From assembly GCA_023417985.1 (NCBI GenBank), contig JAEZDV010000323.1:1-30195 (forward strand): a stretch of DNA of 30,195 nucleotides, written 5' to 3'. The notes under the pieces were generated by a model. That model was given only the letters and a program-made list of their open reading frames with translations. It was not told where the DNA came from and searched no databases. The position numbers were made by a program, and so were the translations under genes. Numbering within the stretch: position 1 is the first letter of the stretch; each line of letters opens with the position of its first letter. This DNA comes from Actinomycetes bacterium. Lineage in GTDB: Bacteria; Actinomycetota; Actinomycetes; Mycobacteriales; Mycobacteriaceae. Positions 14,588 to 23,141 of the stretch are shown piece after piece.

Positions 14588-15237
14588 CGACCATCGGAAT
14601 CCTCGGCGCAGGGGAAGTGGGTAGCCAAATCGCGCGAGCAGCGATCGGGGCCGGGTACGCGGTGGTCATCGCCAATTCGCGAGGCCCAGAGACTCTGACG
14701 GGCCTTGTCCACGAACTCGGCCCGTCGGCACGCGCCGACACGGCTGCCGGCGCCGCGGCTGCGGGCGATTTCGTGGTGGTAGCCATCCCTCTGAAGCTGG
14801 TCGACGACCTGCCCGTGAATGAGCTGGTAGGCAAGATCGTGCTCGACACCAACAATTACATGCCCTGGCGTGACGGCCACTTTTCCGTCGTCGATTCGGG
14901 TGAGAAGACGGTCCACGAATTGCGCCAGGAACAGCTTCCGCACTCGAAGGTCGCCAAAGCCTTCACCCACATCCAAGCGCCCCGTCTTCTCATCTCGGCG
15001 AAGCCCGCGGGAAGTGTCGACCGGCACGCGCTCTCGGTTTCGAGCGACTTCCCCGAAGCTGTCGAATTGGTCACCCGGTTGTACGACGAATTCGGTTTCG
15101 ACACAGTCGACAACAGCCCGCTCAGTGAGTCGTGGCGCAGCGGTCCCGGTCAACCGGCGTGGCTCGCACACGAACACCAGACGCGAGAGCAGTTGGACGC
15201 CAACCTTGCTGGAGCGCAACGGCTCACGCACATCTGA
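14584..15237 (+). CDS. NADP-binding protein of the F420:NADPH oxidoreductase-like family
   Basis: A 217-residue Rossmann-fold protein with GILGAGEVG at 5-13 and NSRGPE at the end of the second strand, where Asn-Ser-Arg would hold the NADP 2'-phosphate. Other family features are VVVAIPL and LDTNNYMPWRDG. Relatives include the coenzyme F420-dependent NADP reductase and many annotated simply as NADP oxidoreductase. Whether this one uses F420 cannot be told from the sequence; Rhodococcus-type organisms do make F420. The GTG start is inside the TetR stop (GTGA), so translation is coupled. The C-terminus WLAHEHQTREQLDANLAGAQ is as expected for a full-length protein. Confidence 0.8.
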   Translation: MTTIGILGAGEVGSQIARAAIGAGYAVVIANSRGPETLTGLVHELGPSARADTAAGAAAAGDFVVVAIPLKLVDDLPVNELVGKIVLDTNNYMPWRDGHFSVVDSGEKTVHELRQEQLPHSKVAKAFTHIQAPRLLISAKPAGSVDRHALSVSSDFPEAVELVTRLYDEFGFDTVDNSPLSESWRSGPGQPAWLAHEHQTREQLDANLAGAQRLTHI

Positions 15238-15337
15238 GGTTGTGCCGGAAGGTGTGGTCCGTTGCGGAGCGGTCAACCGACAGCAGGCGCGGACTCGGCA
15301 GCACATGGATCGTGCTGTCCTACTGTCGACCGTTTTG

Positions 15338-16105
15338 TCAGCGGCGAGTGAGCCACTGGTTGGCCAGCCGATTGAGCCTCGCCGGTGAGCATTGTGCGAC
15401 TGCCGCGAGCGCTCGTGCCTGCCATCCCACCGCTCGGTGCACCCGCCCCCACGTACGCCCTGGGCGGGTTGCCTCGTAGATTTCGGCGGCGACATCGACG
15501 GCAGTCAGGTGGATACCCAGCGTGCGGACGGCACCGACGTTCATGTCGTGCGTCATCGCGGTGTCGACGAACAGCGGCCACAACGCGAACACCCGGATGT
15601 CGTACGGGCCCCATTCGAGTTCGAGAGCTTCCGTCAGGCCGCGTACCGCGAACTTGGTCGCGCTGTACGTGGCGAGGTCCCGCTGCCCGTAGATCGCCGA
15701 CGCCGAACAGAGGTTGACCACCTGCGCGCCCGGCGTGCGGCGCAGGTATTCGAACGCACTGTGGCAGCCGAGGATTGTGCCCGTGACGTTGACATCCACG
15801 ATCCGGCGGTGCCGTTCGGGCGGGGTGTCCTCGAACGGACCGGACGACAGGATGCCGGCGTTGTTGACGAGGATGTCGAGCCGACCGTCCGGGCAGAACT
15901 CGGACAGCGCACGAGCCCAGGCGTCGGCGTCGGTGACATCGAGAATGCCGGTGACGATGTCGGGCTGCGCGGCGGCGAGGCTGTGCAACCCTTCCGCGTC
16001 GACGTCGAAGGCGCCGACGCGGTAGCCGTGCTTCGCGAACTGCAGTGCGGTGGTCCGTCCGATCCCGGATGCGGCCCCGGTGATGAACACGCTGGGTTTG
16101 CTCAT
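15338..16105 (-). CDS. SDR family oxidoreductase
   Basis: A 255-residue short-chain dehydrogenase with TGAASGIG at 9-16, D35 at the end of the second strand (FDVD, favouring NAD(H)), NNAG at 81-84, N106 and the catalytic S/Y147/K151 (YSATK). The C-terminal part is basic and less conserved (WGRVHRAVGWQARALAAVA), as in a subgroup of actinobacterial SDRs that act on lipid or terpenoid alcohols; the substrate is unknown. It stands alone on the minus strand, convergent with the TetR/F420-like operon. No clear ribosome site precedes the ATG at 16105. It is not closely similar to the SDR at 13114. Confidence 0.88.
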   Translation of the reverse strand: MSKPSVFITGAASGIGRTTALQFAKHGYRVGAFDVDAEGLHSLAAAQPDIVTGILDVTDADAWARALSEFCPDGRLDILVNNAGILSSGPFEDTPPERHRRIVDVNVTGTILGCHSAFEYLRRTPGAQVVNLCSASAIYGQRDLATYSATKFAVRGLTEALELEWGPYDIRVFALWPLFVDTAMTHDMNVGAVRTLGIHLTAVDVAAEIYEATRPGRTWGRVHRAVGWQARALAAVAQCSPARLNRLANQWLTRR

Positions 16106-16569
16106 GAGGGGAGCCTAGACACCGCGAACTCGATTTCCGCGCTGCCCACGCGTCGGCGAAGGGTTTGGACGAGGCCCGCGCATCCGTGTGGTTCAGTCGG
16201 GGCACGGCGGCTTGCCCGTGTCATCTTTCATCGTCGTGGTCGGGCAGGACGTCACGCCGACCGCGCGTCGATCTGCGCAGGGCGGGTGATTCTCAAAGCC
16301 GACATGGAACACCTCGAATCTGCGCACACACCTCGGCACCTGCCGCGACTTCTTCCGCGAGTCGTTTCGTGGTCGGCCCGCCTGCTCTTCACGGACCTGC
16401 GAGCGTGTGTACCGGGCGGTGTCCTCGGGTTGCCGGCAGGCGAAGCTACGTATCATGGAGAAGCGGTGAGGCCGGCTTCCCGATGACCTCAGCACCATCC
16501 GCTCCCTATCACGACGGTTTGGGACGAATTCCGAAACCGCGGCGCCCCATTCCGACGACTGGACCGATT
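16106..16569. other. 464-base gap with no supported gene
   Basis: Frames on both strands are open in places but show Arg/Pro/Ser-rich composition without motifs, as expected from chance in GC-rich DNA. A possible promoter for the exporter is TTGCCG (16430-16435) with TATCAT (16451-16456), only 15 bases apart, followed by GGTGAGG. I see no repeat, RNA gene or recognisable gene remnant. Confidence 0.5.
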
Positions 16570-18087
16570 ATGGGACTTTCGACAGACCAAGACTCGGACA
16601 GGCTCGACCGCAGCGTCATCGTCACCGGGTTGGTGATCGTGGCCGGTATGGTCATGGTCGTTCTCGATACCACCATCGTCAACGTTGCCCTGGAGTCGTT
16701 GAGCACCGAACTCGACTCGGCACTGTCCACCACGCAATGGGTTGTCACCGGCTATCTCCTATCGGTTGCGATCGTCATCCCTATTACCGGCTGGGCTATG
16801 GACCGCTTCGGACAGAAACCGGTATGGATCACCGCGGTGAGTCTGTTCGTTGTCGGGTCTGCCCTTTGCGCCGCCGCCTGGTCCATCGAAAGCCTGATCC
16901 TCTTTCGCATCATTCAAGGTCTCGGCGGGGGAATGCTGATTCCCGGTGGTCAAGCGATCATCACCAGAACCGCCGGTCCGCAGCGGCTCGGCCGTGCGAT
17001 GGCGATCCTCGGAGTCCCGATGCTGCTGGGACCGGTGTTCGGTCCGGTTATCGGCGGTTTGCTGGTCGAGTACACGAGTTGGCACTGGATCTTCATCGTC
17101 AACGTTCCCGTCGGCATGGTCGCCGTGTCGTTGGCGGTGTGGAAACTCCCGCACGGCGACGGTCTGCCCGAACGTCGTCGGCTCGACGTGCGTGGCCTGG
17201 TTCTGCTTTCGGGAAGTCTCGTCTTCCTGGTCTACGGCCTCTCCCGTGTCGGCTCCCACGGCGGGTTCACGGGCTGGGGCGTGTTCGGATGGCTCTTGGC
17301 CGGTGGCGGGGGCCTGGCCTTCTACACCTGGCACAGTCTTCGCTGGGGAGCGAGGGCGATCATCGACGTTCGATTGCTCACCGACAGACTTTTCGGCAGC
17401 GCGTCGGTGGCGGTGTTGCTCGTCGGCATAGGCCTGTTCGGCGGCATGCTTCTGCTGCCGCTGTATTACCAGGCGGCCCGGGGTGAGGGAGCGCTGGCGG
17501 CAGGTCTGCTTCTTGCTCCCCAGGGGCTGGGTGCGGTCACAGCGATGGTGATCGGAGGACGCCTCACCGACCGCATCGGGGCCGGCTACGTCGTGCCGGT
17601 CGGCGTCGTGCTCGCACTGATCGGCACCCTGCCGTTCACCCAATTGGACGTCGACACCTCGTACGTCTGGCTGAGTGTGGCGCTGTTCGTGCGGGGTATG
17701 GGCCTGGGTTCGGTGATGATGCCGACTATGGCCGCCGCGTACACGAATCTTCCGAAGGAAGCGGTGACGCGTGCCGCACCGACATTGTCGGCGATCCAGC
17801 AGGTCGGGGCGTCGCTCGGCAGCGCGGTTGTGGTGACCGCGTTGACCCAGCACTTTTCACACGAACTGACCGCCCAGGGAATTCCCTCCGGCGGCAGTGG
17901 CACCGACCGGATCAACTCCATTTCACCGGAGTCCATGTCCGTTGTGGGCCCGTTGCTGACCAACGCGTTCGGCTACGCGTTCTGGGTGACCTTCGCGCTG
18001 ACTGCACTGATCATGATTCCTGCCTTGTTCATGCCCCGGCATCGCAACAGAACCCGTGATGCCGCGCCGGACATCGCCGGAATGTGA
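16570..18087 (+). CDS. MFS exporter of the DHA2 (14-helix, EmrB/QacA) family
   Basis: A 505-residue inner-membrane drug/proton antiporter. The first helix carries the DHA2 motif LDTTIVNVAL at 32-41, the loop between helices 2 and 3 has motif A (GWAMDRFGQKP, 74-84), and motif C-like GPVFGPVIGGLL lies in helix 5. About 14 hydrophobic segments can be counted, the last ending before the basic tail MPRHRNRTRD. Such proteins export cationic or hydrophobic compounds and dyes; the substrate here is unknown. The ATG at 16570 leaves 14 residues before the first helix, the usual length, but has no clear ribosome site. An upstream ATG at 16483, preceded by GGTGAGG, would add 29 residues and is a real alternative. 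No regulator gene is adjacent. Confidence 0.88.
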   Translation: MGLSTDQDSDRLDRSVIVTGLVIVAGMVMVVLDTTIVNVALESLSTELDSALSTTQWVVTGYLLSVAIVIPITGWAMDRFGQKPVWITAVSLFVVGSALCAAAWSIESLILFRIIQGLGGGMLIPGGQAIITRTAGPQRLGRAMAILGVPMLLGPVFGPVIGGLLVEYTSWHWIFIVNVPVGMVAVSLAVWKLPHGDGLPERRRLDVRGLVLLSGSLVFLVYGLSRVGSHGGFTGWGVFGWLLAGGGGLAFYTWHSLRWGARAIIDVRLLTDRLFGSASVAVLLVGIGLFGGMLLLPLYYQAARGEGALAAGLLLAPQGLGAVTAMVIGGRLTDRIGAGYVVPVGVVLALIGTLPFTQLDVDTSYVWLSVALFVRGMGLGSVMMPTMAAAYTNLPKEAVTRAAPTLSAIQQVGASLGSAVVVTALTQHFSHELTAQGIPSGGSGTDRINSISPESMSVVGPLLTNAFGYAFWVTFALTALIMIPALFMPRHRNRTRDAAPDIAGM

Positions 18088-18381
18088 GGGCTAGCACTCG
18101 GAGTGAAGCCTGATTCAATAAGGCCCGTTCGTCCCTCGCGCGCGTGGGCTCGAACCTGCCGATGGCGACCACTATTGAAGCGTCATTCTCCACAGAGATA
18201 CCTCGCGCGGGGGTTGGCGATGCATGTGGACAAGTCCGCGCGCTGAAACACTCCAGGAAGACGCAGGACGTGGAGACCGGGCTGATTGGACTCCTGTGTA
18301 TTCCTATGTGCATTCTGGCATCGTTGAGACGAACGATTATCGGGCTGCACTTCCTCGGTGACGCGGTGAGACAATTCGAGG
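18088..18381. other. 294-base gap with no supported gene
   Basis: The stretch between the exporter and the broken phosphoesterase looks less GC-rich than its surroundings and has no frame with recognisable motifs on either strand. A minus-strand frame across it ends inside the exporter gene and has no family resemblance. A short CACTCGGAGTG palindrome lies just after the exporter stop but is too small to call a terminator. Confidence 0.45.
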
Positions 18382-19132
18382 ATGCGCGTTGCCCTGATCT
18401 CGGATATTCACGGGAATATCGCCGCACTTGATGCGGTGCTGGCCCATATTTCGTCGCAGCAGGTTGATCTGACGGTTGATCTGGGCGACATCGTGTCCGG
18501 TGGTCTACATCCTCGCTGCACAGCCGACAGGCTCATGATCGCCCAAGTGCCAACGCTTGCAGGAAACCATGAGCGGCAGTTGCTGACACGGCGCCGTGAC
18601 CAAATGGGTGATTCGGACCGACACGCCCACGACCGGCTAACCGACGACCACCGTGACTGGCTGCGCTCGCTTCCGTCATCCCTCGACCTGGGCTCCGGGG
18701 TGCTCTGCGTCCAACGGAACGCCAGCGAGCGATCTCGAGTATTTCTTGGAAACAGTGGATCCCCAGGGATGTCGTCCTGCGACCAAAGCGGAGGTGGAGC
18801 AGCGAGCTTCGCAGTTCGACGGGTGGGCAGTGATCGCTTGCGGCCATACCCATCTGCAACGTCAGACATGATTGGAGAGCGGGACACTCGTAGTCAACCC
18901 CGGCAGTGTCGGCATGCCTGCTTATGGCGACAACCGTCCCTACCCGCACGTCATGGAATCGGGGACGCACCACGCGCGATACGCGGTGATTGACAACCAT
19001 GCGGACGGCAGATGGACCGAAACCTTTCATGAAGTGGACTACGACGCCCGCACTGCGGCACTCGACGCCCGTACCGACGAGCGTCGCGATATCGCAGCTT
19101 CGTTGCTGAGCGGTCGAGTGGCAACGCTCTGA
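18382..19132 (+). pseudogene. Broken calcineurin-like metallophosphoesterase
   Basis: The start MRVALISDIHGNIAALDAVL has the DxH metal motif, followed by LGDIVSGG (GD) and LAGNHER (GNHE), all in one frame. At about 18713 the frame shifts: VLCVQRNASE should read VLCVHGTPAS, restored by removing one A from CCAACGG. The second frame continues DLEYFLETVDPQG and ACGHTHLQRQT (the GHTH metal motif), then meets TGA at 18869-18871 where Arg would be expected, and goes on with LESGTLVVNPGSVGMPAYGD to the end at 19132. Intact it would be a YfcE/MJ0936-type phosphodiesterase of about 249 residues. One frameshift could be a sequencing error, but a separate nonsense change makes real decay more likely. Confidence 0.85.
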
Positions 19133-19643
19133 CGGGATGCCTGCCAGCAGCCGACCGCCGAACCGTTCTGGTCAACTGTCCTTCATGTCAATCCCGCACA
19201 GCTGACCTGAACAGCAGTATCGTCGCGCCGAGCTCTGCGAGATCAGCGGGCTGTCCCGACCGGCGATGTATGCAACTCTGTGACGACCAAGCCCGGAAAC
19301 CGGCACGAACGAACATCACCAACCCACCGCACCGAACCCACCGCGACCAACGCTCCGCGCGGCCACGGCGGCGATGGTCGATCTGAGCACCTGAAGGAGC
19401 GGCCCGCGTCGGGGCCATACCGCCGCACCTCCACCACTTCAAAGTGGAACGCTTCGATGGGGGCGCGGAAGGTCGCGGGAATGCGCATGCACCGAGTGTC
19501 GCAGGCGCCCGCCGGGAGGAATCGGGTTGCAGTCGGGACGGAACAGGCGTGCAGACGCGGAAACGGAAAGCGTTCGAACAGTAGCTGTTCCGAGCCGAGA
19601 CCGTCGATCTCCGACGAACCGTAGCCACCGGCGCCGCGTCTGT
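19133..19643. other. 511-base gap with no supported gene
   Basis: Several overlapping open frames on both strands cross this stretch, but none has a family motif. A minus-strand frame reads FRAPIEAFHFEVVEVRRYGPD, which looks protein-like, but it has no good start or ribosome site and no relative I recognise. A plus-strand snippet, RRAELCEISGLSRPAMYATL then stop (ending near 19282), resembles a helix-turn-helix helix pair and may be a fragment of a lost regulator. Taken with the broken gene before it, this looks like decayed sequence. Confidence 0.4.
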
Positions 19644-20207
19644 TCACGAACGCACGTGCATCCGTTCGCCTTGGGGACCGAAGATCGCCAACACCTCGCA
19701 CGCGCCGGGGCCGGGATTGCCGATCCAATGCGGCGTGCGGGTGTCGAATTCGACGACCTCGCCCGGTGAGAGCACCATGTCGCGGGTGCCCAGGATCAGG
19801 CGCAGACGTCCGCTGAGTACGTAGAGCCACTCGTAGCCCTCGTGCGTCTGCAGTGTCGGCTGGGCCACGTCGTCGACCGTCGGCAACACCATCTTGAAGG
19901 ACTGGAGCCCACCGGGACGCCGGGTCAACGAGAGGAAGGTCCGCCCGTGCCGGGTGACCGCCTTCGGACGGATCCTGGGGTCGCCGGTTTCCGGGGCGTC
20001 GACGAGTTCGTCGAGTGCGACGCGGTGGGCGCGGGCGAGCGGCAGCAGGAGTTCGAGGGTCGGTTTGCGTTGTCCCGATTCCAGTCGGGAGAGGGTGCTG
20101 GTGGAGATGCCGGTCTCTGCCGCGAGGTCGCCGAGGGTCGCCTCCCGCTCCAGCCTGAGTTGCCGAAGTCTCGGGCCGACGCCCTTCAGTACGTCTTCGT
20201 CTTCCAT
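19644..20207 (-). CDS. XRE-family regulator with C-terminal cupin domain
   Basis: A 187-residue regulator. Residues 12-66 form a Cro/C1-type helix-turn-helix (LRQLRLEREATLGDLAAETG, then STSTLSRLESGQRKPTLELL). Residues 115-185 form a small cupin barrel (HEGYEWLYVLSGRLRLILG, LSPGEVVEFDTRTPHWIGNPG) that probably binds a small ligand or metal. This SutR/PuuR-like architecture is common for local regulators of oxidoreductase genes. It is divergent from the reductase/methyltransferase fusion, with an inverted repeat between them, so it most likely controls that gene and itself. ATG start at 20207. The ligand is unknown. Confidence 0.9.
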   Translation of the reverse strand: MEDEDVLKGVGPRLRQLRLEREATLGDLAAETGISTSTLSRLESGQRKPTLELLLPLARAHRVALDELVDAPETGDPRIRPKAVTRHGRTFLSLTRRPGGLQSFKMVLPTVDDVAQPTLQTHEGYEWLYVLSGRLRLILGTRDMVLSPGEVVEFDTRTPHWIGNPGPGACEVLAIFGPQGERMHVRS

Positions 20208-20226
20208 GGCGTTCAGTATGCCCGGG

Positions 20227-20261
20227 TTTTTTGCTGCCCCGGCAAGAATGTTTGCTAGTTT
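20227..20261. promoter_or_regulatory. Candidate operator and promoter between XRE-cupin and fusion gene
   Basis: TTTTTTGC (20227-20234) and GCAAGAAT (20242-20249) form an inverted repeat with a 7-base spacer and two imperfect pairs; a third TTTGC follows at 20251-20255. TAGTTT at 20256-20261 fits a -10 for the fusion gene, about 27 bases before its ATG, with TTGCTG (20231-20236) as a poor -35, 19 bases away. The local T-rich composition stands out. Regulator binding is inferred. Confidence 0.4.
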
Positions 20262-20287
20262 CGGGTTCCGGACTGCACCCTCGGGAT

Positions 20288-21859
20288 ATGACCGAAAACG
20301 AGAACTTCGATGTGGTGATCATCGGCGGCGGTGCTGCCGGCCTGAGTGGCGCGATGGCGCTGGGCCGGTCCCGTCGCCGCGCATTGGTGGTCGACGCCGG
20401 AGAACCCCGTAATGCCTCCGCCGAGCACGCCCACAACTACCTCGGCCGCGAAGGTGTCGCTCCCATCGCTCTGCTGGCCGACGGCCGATCGGAGGTGGAA
20501 GCGTACGGCGTGGAGGTCACGGGCGATCGAGTGGACGCGGTGACCCGTACCGAGCAAGGCTTCGTCGTCGACACCGGAAACGGACGCCGGGTCACAGCCC
20601 GGCGCGTCCTCCTCGCCACCGGCGCGGTGGACGAACTGCCCGACGTGCCCGGACTCGCCGGACGATGGGGACGCGACGTGCTGCACTGCCCCTACTGCCA
20701 CGGCTGGGAGGTGCGCGACCGAGCGATTGCGGTGCTGGCGACCAGTCCCATGGCAGGACATCAGGGCCTGCTCTTCCGTCAACTGACCGACGACGTCGTC
20801 ATCGTCGTCGCCGACGGGGTGGAACTTCCGCCGGACGACGTGGAGCGGATGGCCGCCATCGGCGTTCGGATCGAGCACGGCACTCCGCAGGAAGTCGTCA
20901 CCGACAGTGATCGGCTGGTGGGGTTGCGGCTCGCCGACGGTTCGGTCCTCGAGCGGGAGGCGATCGTGGTCGGCTCACGTCCTCAGGTACGTCTCGAATT
21001 CCTCGCGTCTTTGGGGCTCGAACCTCGGCAGGCCGAGTTCGGTGGGATTCCGATGGGCACCGTGATCCCGGTCGACGCGATGGGAGCAACCACCGTTCCC
21101 GGTCTCTATGCAGCCGGCAACGCGACCGACATCAGCATGACCCTGATCGGCTCGGCCGCACACGGTAATCGTGTGGGGGCCTTCATCAATGCGGACTTGG
21201 CTGCGGAGGATGCCGACCGAGCCGTCGCCGAGCGCAGGGCCGCAATGTTCGAACAACCCGCGTGGGAAGAGCGCTACTCCGGGGAGCGTGTCTGGAGCGG
21301 ACGGGTCAACCCGCAACTCGAAGCGGAGGCGTCCGGCCTCGCCCCCGGACGGGCGCTCGACGTGGGATGCGGTGAGGGCGCCGACGCGATCTGGCTGGCC
21401 CGGCACGGCTGGTCGGTGACGGCAATGGACTTCGCGACGGCAGCGTTGGAGAAGACGACCGCGCACGCGGTCGAGTCCGGCGTCGGCGACCGCGTCACGA
21501 CACTCCAGGCCGATGTGCGCACCTGGGAGCCCGGTGACGAACGGTGGGATCTGGTCTCGTCCCAATTCATGCACCTTCCCGACGGTGGGATGGTCGACCT
21601 CACCAGGCGTCTCGGGTCCGCGGTCGCTCCGGGTGGCACCCTGCTCGTGGTCGGTCATCACCCCGACGACATGGCCACCGGTCTCCGGCACGGCCACCAC
21701 TCGTTCCTCTTCACGCCTCAGTCGCTGATCCCGGCGCTCGAGGGCGGCAAGTGGGAGATCGAAGTCTGCGAGGCCCGGTCCCGCACGGCCGTTCACCCGC
21801 ACTCCGGGGAGGAGATCACTGTTCGCGACTCGGTGCTGCGGGCCCGACGGCTCGGTTGA
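20288..21859 (+). CDS. Fusion of thioredoxin-reductase-like flavoprotein and SAM-dependent methyltransferase
   Basis: A 523-residue two-domain protein. Residues 8-310 are a thioredoxin-reductase-like domain with the FAD motif GGGAAGL at 13-19, a redox CxxC at C134-P-Y-C137 (CPYCHGWE) and the C-terminal FAD motif GLYAAGNATD. Residues about 325-523 are a class I methyltransferase with the SAM-binding LDVGCGEGAD at 357-366 and the acidic D in TAMDFA. The reductase domain keeps the CPYC disulfide, so it could reduce a thiol partner or act alone with NADPH; the methyl acceptor is unknown. The open frame upstream of 20288 crosses the promoter and was excluded. The gene is divergent from an XRE-cupin regulator. 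I recall similar fusions annotated in other actinobacteria, but know of no established function. Confidence 0.9.
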   Translation: MTENENFDVVIIGGGAAGLSGAMALGRSRRRALVVDAGEPRNASAEHAHNYLGREGVAPIALLADGRSEVEAYGVEVTGDRVDAVTRTEQGFVVDTGNGRRVTARRVLLATGAVDELPDVPGLAGRWGRDVLHCPYCHGWEVRDRAIAVLATSPMAGHQGLLFRQLTDDVVIVVADGVELPPDDVERMAAIGVRIEHGTPQEVVTDSDRLVGLRLADGSVLEREAIVVGSRPQVRLEFLASLGLEPRQAEFGGIPMGTVIPVDAMGATTVPGLYAAGNATDISMTLIGSAAHGNRVGAFINADLAAEDADRAVAERRAAMFEQPAWEERYSGERVWSGRVNPQLEAEASGLAPGRALDVGCGEGADAIWLARHGWSVTAMDFATAALEKTTAHAVESGVGDRVTTLQADVRTWEPGDERWDLVSSQFMHLPDGGMVDLTRRLGSAVAPGGTLLVVGHHPDDMATGLRHGHHSFLFTPQSLIPALEGGKWEIEVCEARSRTAVHPHSGEEITVRDSVLRARRLG

Positions 21860-22014
21860 GTTTCGAAGCGTGACAACCGTTTCCGCTTGACCCTTCTCGC
21901 TATGGCACCATTTGCCGGTGACCGGTCCGGCCGCGGATCCCGAGACGGCACTGCGCGCACTCGCCCCCGGTGCGAAGTGCCGTTGTCCGACTGCCGCGAG
22001 TAGCGTCGCCCGTC

Positions 22015-22049
22015 CCGATACCCCCGAGCCGACGGCCCGGGGGTATCGG
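22015..22049. terminator. Bidirectional terminator hairpin
   Basis: CCGATACCCCCG (22015-22026) and CGGGGGTATCGG (22038-22049) form a perfect 12-base-pair stem with an 11-base loop. It lies in the gap between the convergent fusion gene and aldo/keto reductase gene and would serve both. The rest of the 236-base gap has no gene that I can support. Confidence 0.75.
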
Positions 22050-22095
22050 CGGTTGTGCCGTGCTCGACAGCGCCCGAAACCGGCAGGGCCGCTCG

Positions 22096-23043
22096 CTACG
22101 CGTCGATGGCGTTCGACAGCGTGGTGAGCCGGTCGCGTTCGAGGTCGGTGAGGGTGAGACGTGTGGCATCGAGCAACGCCGGCAATTGCTCGATCCGGCT
22201 GACACTGGCCAGTGGGGCGACGACGCCGGGGCGGGTGAGCAGCCAGGCCAGCGCGACCGTGGAGATCTCGACGGCGTGAGCGGTGGCGATCTCACCGAGC
22301 GCGTCGACCACGGCGAGGCCGGCGTCGGTGAGGTAGCGCGAAGCCATCCGCTCGCGAGCCCTGCCGGTGACGTCGTCCTGCGACCTGTACTTCCCGGTCA
22401 GGAACCCGGATGCGAGAGAGTAGTAGGGCAGAACGCCCAAGTTGTGTTCGAGAGCGATAGGGGCGTAGCCGGTCTCGTACTCCGCGCGGTGGACGAGGTT
22501 GTAGTGCGGTTGCAGTGAGACCGGCGCGCCGAACCCGTGCGCGTCCGCGATGTCGAGCCATTCCTTCACGCGGTCGGGGGAGAAGTTGGAGAGGCCGACG
22601 TAGCGCACCTTGCCGTCGCGGACCAGTTCGTCGAACGCGGCCACGGTTTCGGCGAGCGGGGTCTCGGGATCGTCGGAATGCGCGTAGTACAGGTCGATGT
22701 GGTCGGATTGCAGTCGCTTCAAGGAGGCGTCGGCAGCGGCCCTGACATTGGCCGGGGCGAGACCGGGATGTTCGGGGTGGTGTCCGACCTTGGTCGCGAT
22801 CATCACCTCGTCCCGAATGCCGCGCGCTGCCGCCCAGTTCCCCAGGATCGTCTCGGATTCGCCGCCCGAGTTGCCCGGCGCGAACGCGGAGTAGGAGTCC
22901 GCGGTGTCGATGAAGTTGCCGCCCGCCGCGCGGAAGGCGTCGAGGATCTCGAAGGATGCGGTTTCGTCGGCCGTCCAGCCGAAGGTGTTGCCGCCGAGGG
23001 CAAAGGGAAAGATGTCGAGCGTGGAATTGCCGATCGTGGTCAC
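22096..23043 (-). CDS. Aldo/keto reductase
   Basis: A 315-residue NADPH-dependent aldo/keto reductase with the (beta/alpha)8 fold. The catalytic tetrad is visible: D46, Y51, K85 and H122 (NFIDTADSY, IATKVG, LYYAHSDD). The family patterns GNTFGW, GKVRYVGLSNFSPDRV and the late SLASGFLTGKYR are also present. The closest group I can suggest is the Tas/YghZ-like one that reduces small aldehydes and ketones; the substrate is unknown. It starts at a GTG (23043), 98 bases after the NrtR stop on the same strand, so it may be transcribed with nrtR, though a link to NAD metabolism is not needed. Confidence 0.9.
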   Translation of the reverse strand: MTTIGNSTLDIFPFALGGNTFGWTADETASFEILDAFRAAGGNFIDTADSYSAFAPGNSGGESETILGNWAAARGIRDEVMIATKVGHHPEHPGLAPANVRAAADASLKRLQSDHIDLYYAHSDDPETPLAETVAAFDELVRDGKVRYVGLSNFSPDRVKEWLDIADAHGFGAPVSLQPHYNLVHRAEYETGYAPIALEHNLGVLPYYSLASGFLTGKYRSQDDVTGRARERMASRYLTDAGLAVVDALGEIATAHAVEISTVALAWLLTRPGVVAPLASVSRIEQLPALLDATRLTLTDLERDRLTTLSNAIDA

Positions 23044-23141
23044 GATGCTCCTGCGATAGCCGATGTCGAGTACGTGGGCACCCTAACCGGACTCCCCGGA
23101 ACCCGTGGTTCGTTCCCGGTCGGCCCGGTGCCGGCTCCTGG

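Noticed and set aside
15299..15317. CAGCAC-N7-GTGCTG hairpin between convergent genes
   Set aside because: Only six base pairs, with no T tract; too weak to call a terminator with confidence, though its position would suit one.
18125..18165. tRNA-like TTCGA loop on the minus strand (GGTTCGAGCCC)
   Set aside because: The T-arm stem does not pair beyond two bases and no acceptor, D or anticodon arms could be placed around it.
19210..19282. Plus-strand 24-residue helix-turn-helix-like snippet (RRAELCEISGLSRPAMYATL)
   Set aside because: Bounded by stop codons on both sides and without an upstream start; at most a fragment of a lost regulator, and possibly chance.
19243..19600. Minus-strand frame containing FRAPIEAFHFEVVEVRRYGPD
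   Set aside because: Looks somewhat protein-like, but it runs in an open frame shared with antisense of the XRE gene, has no clear start or ribosome site and matches no family I know.
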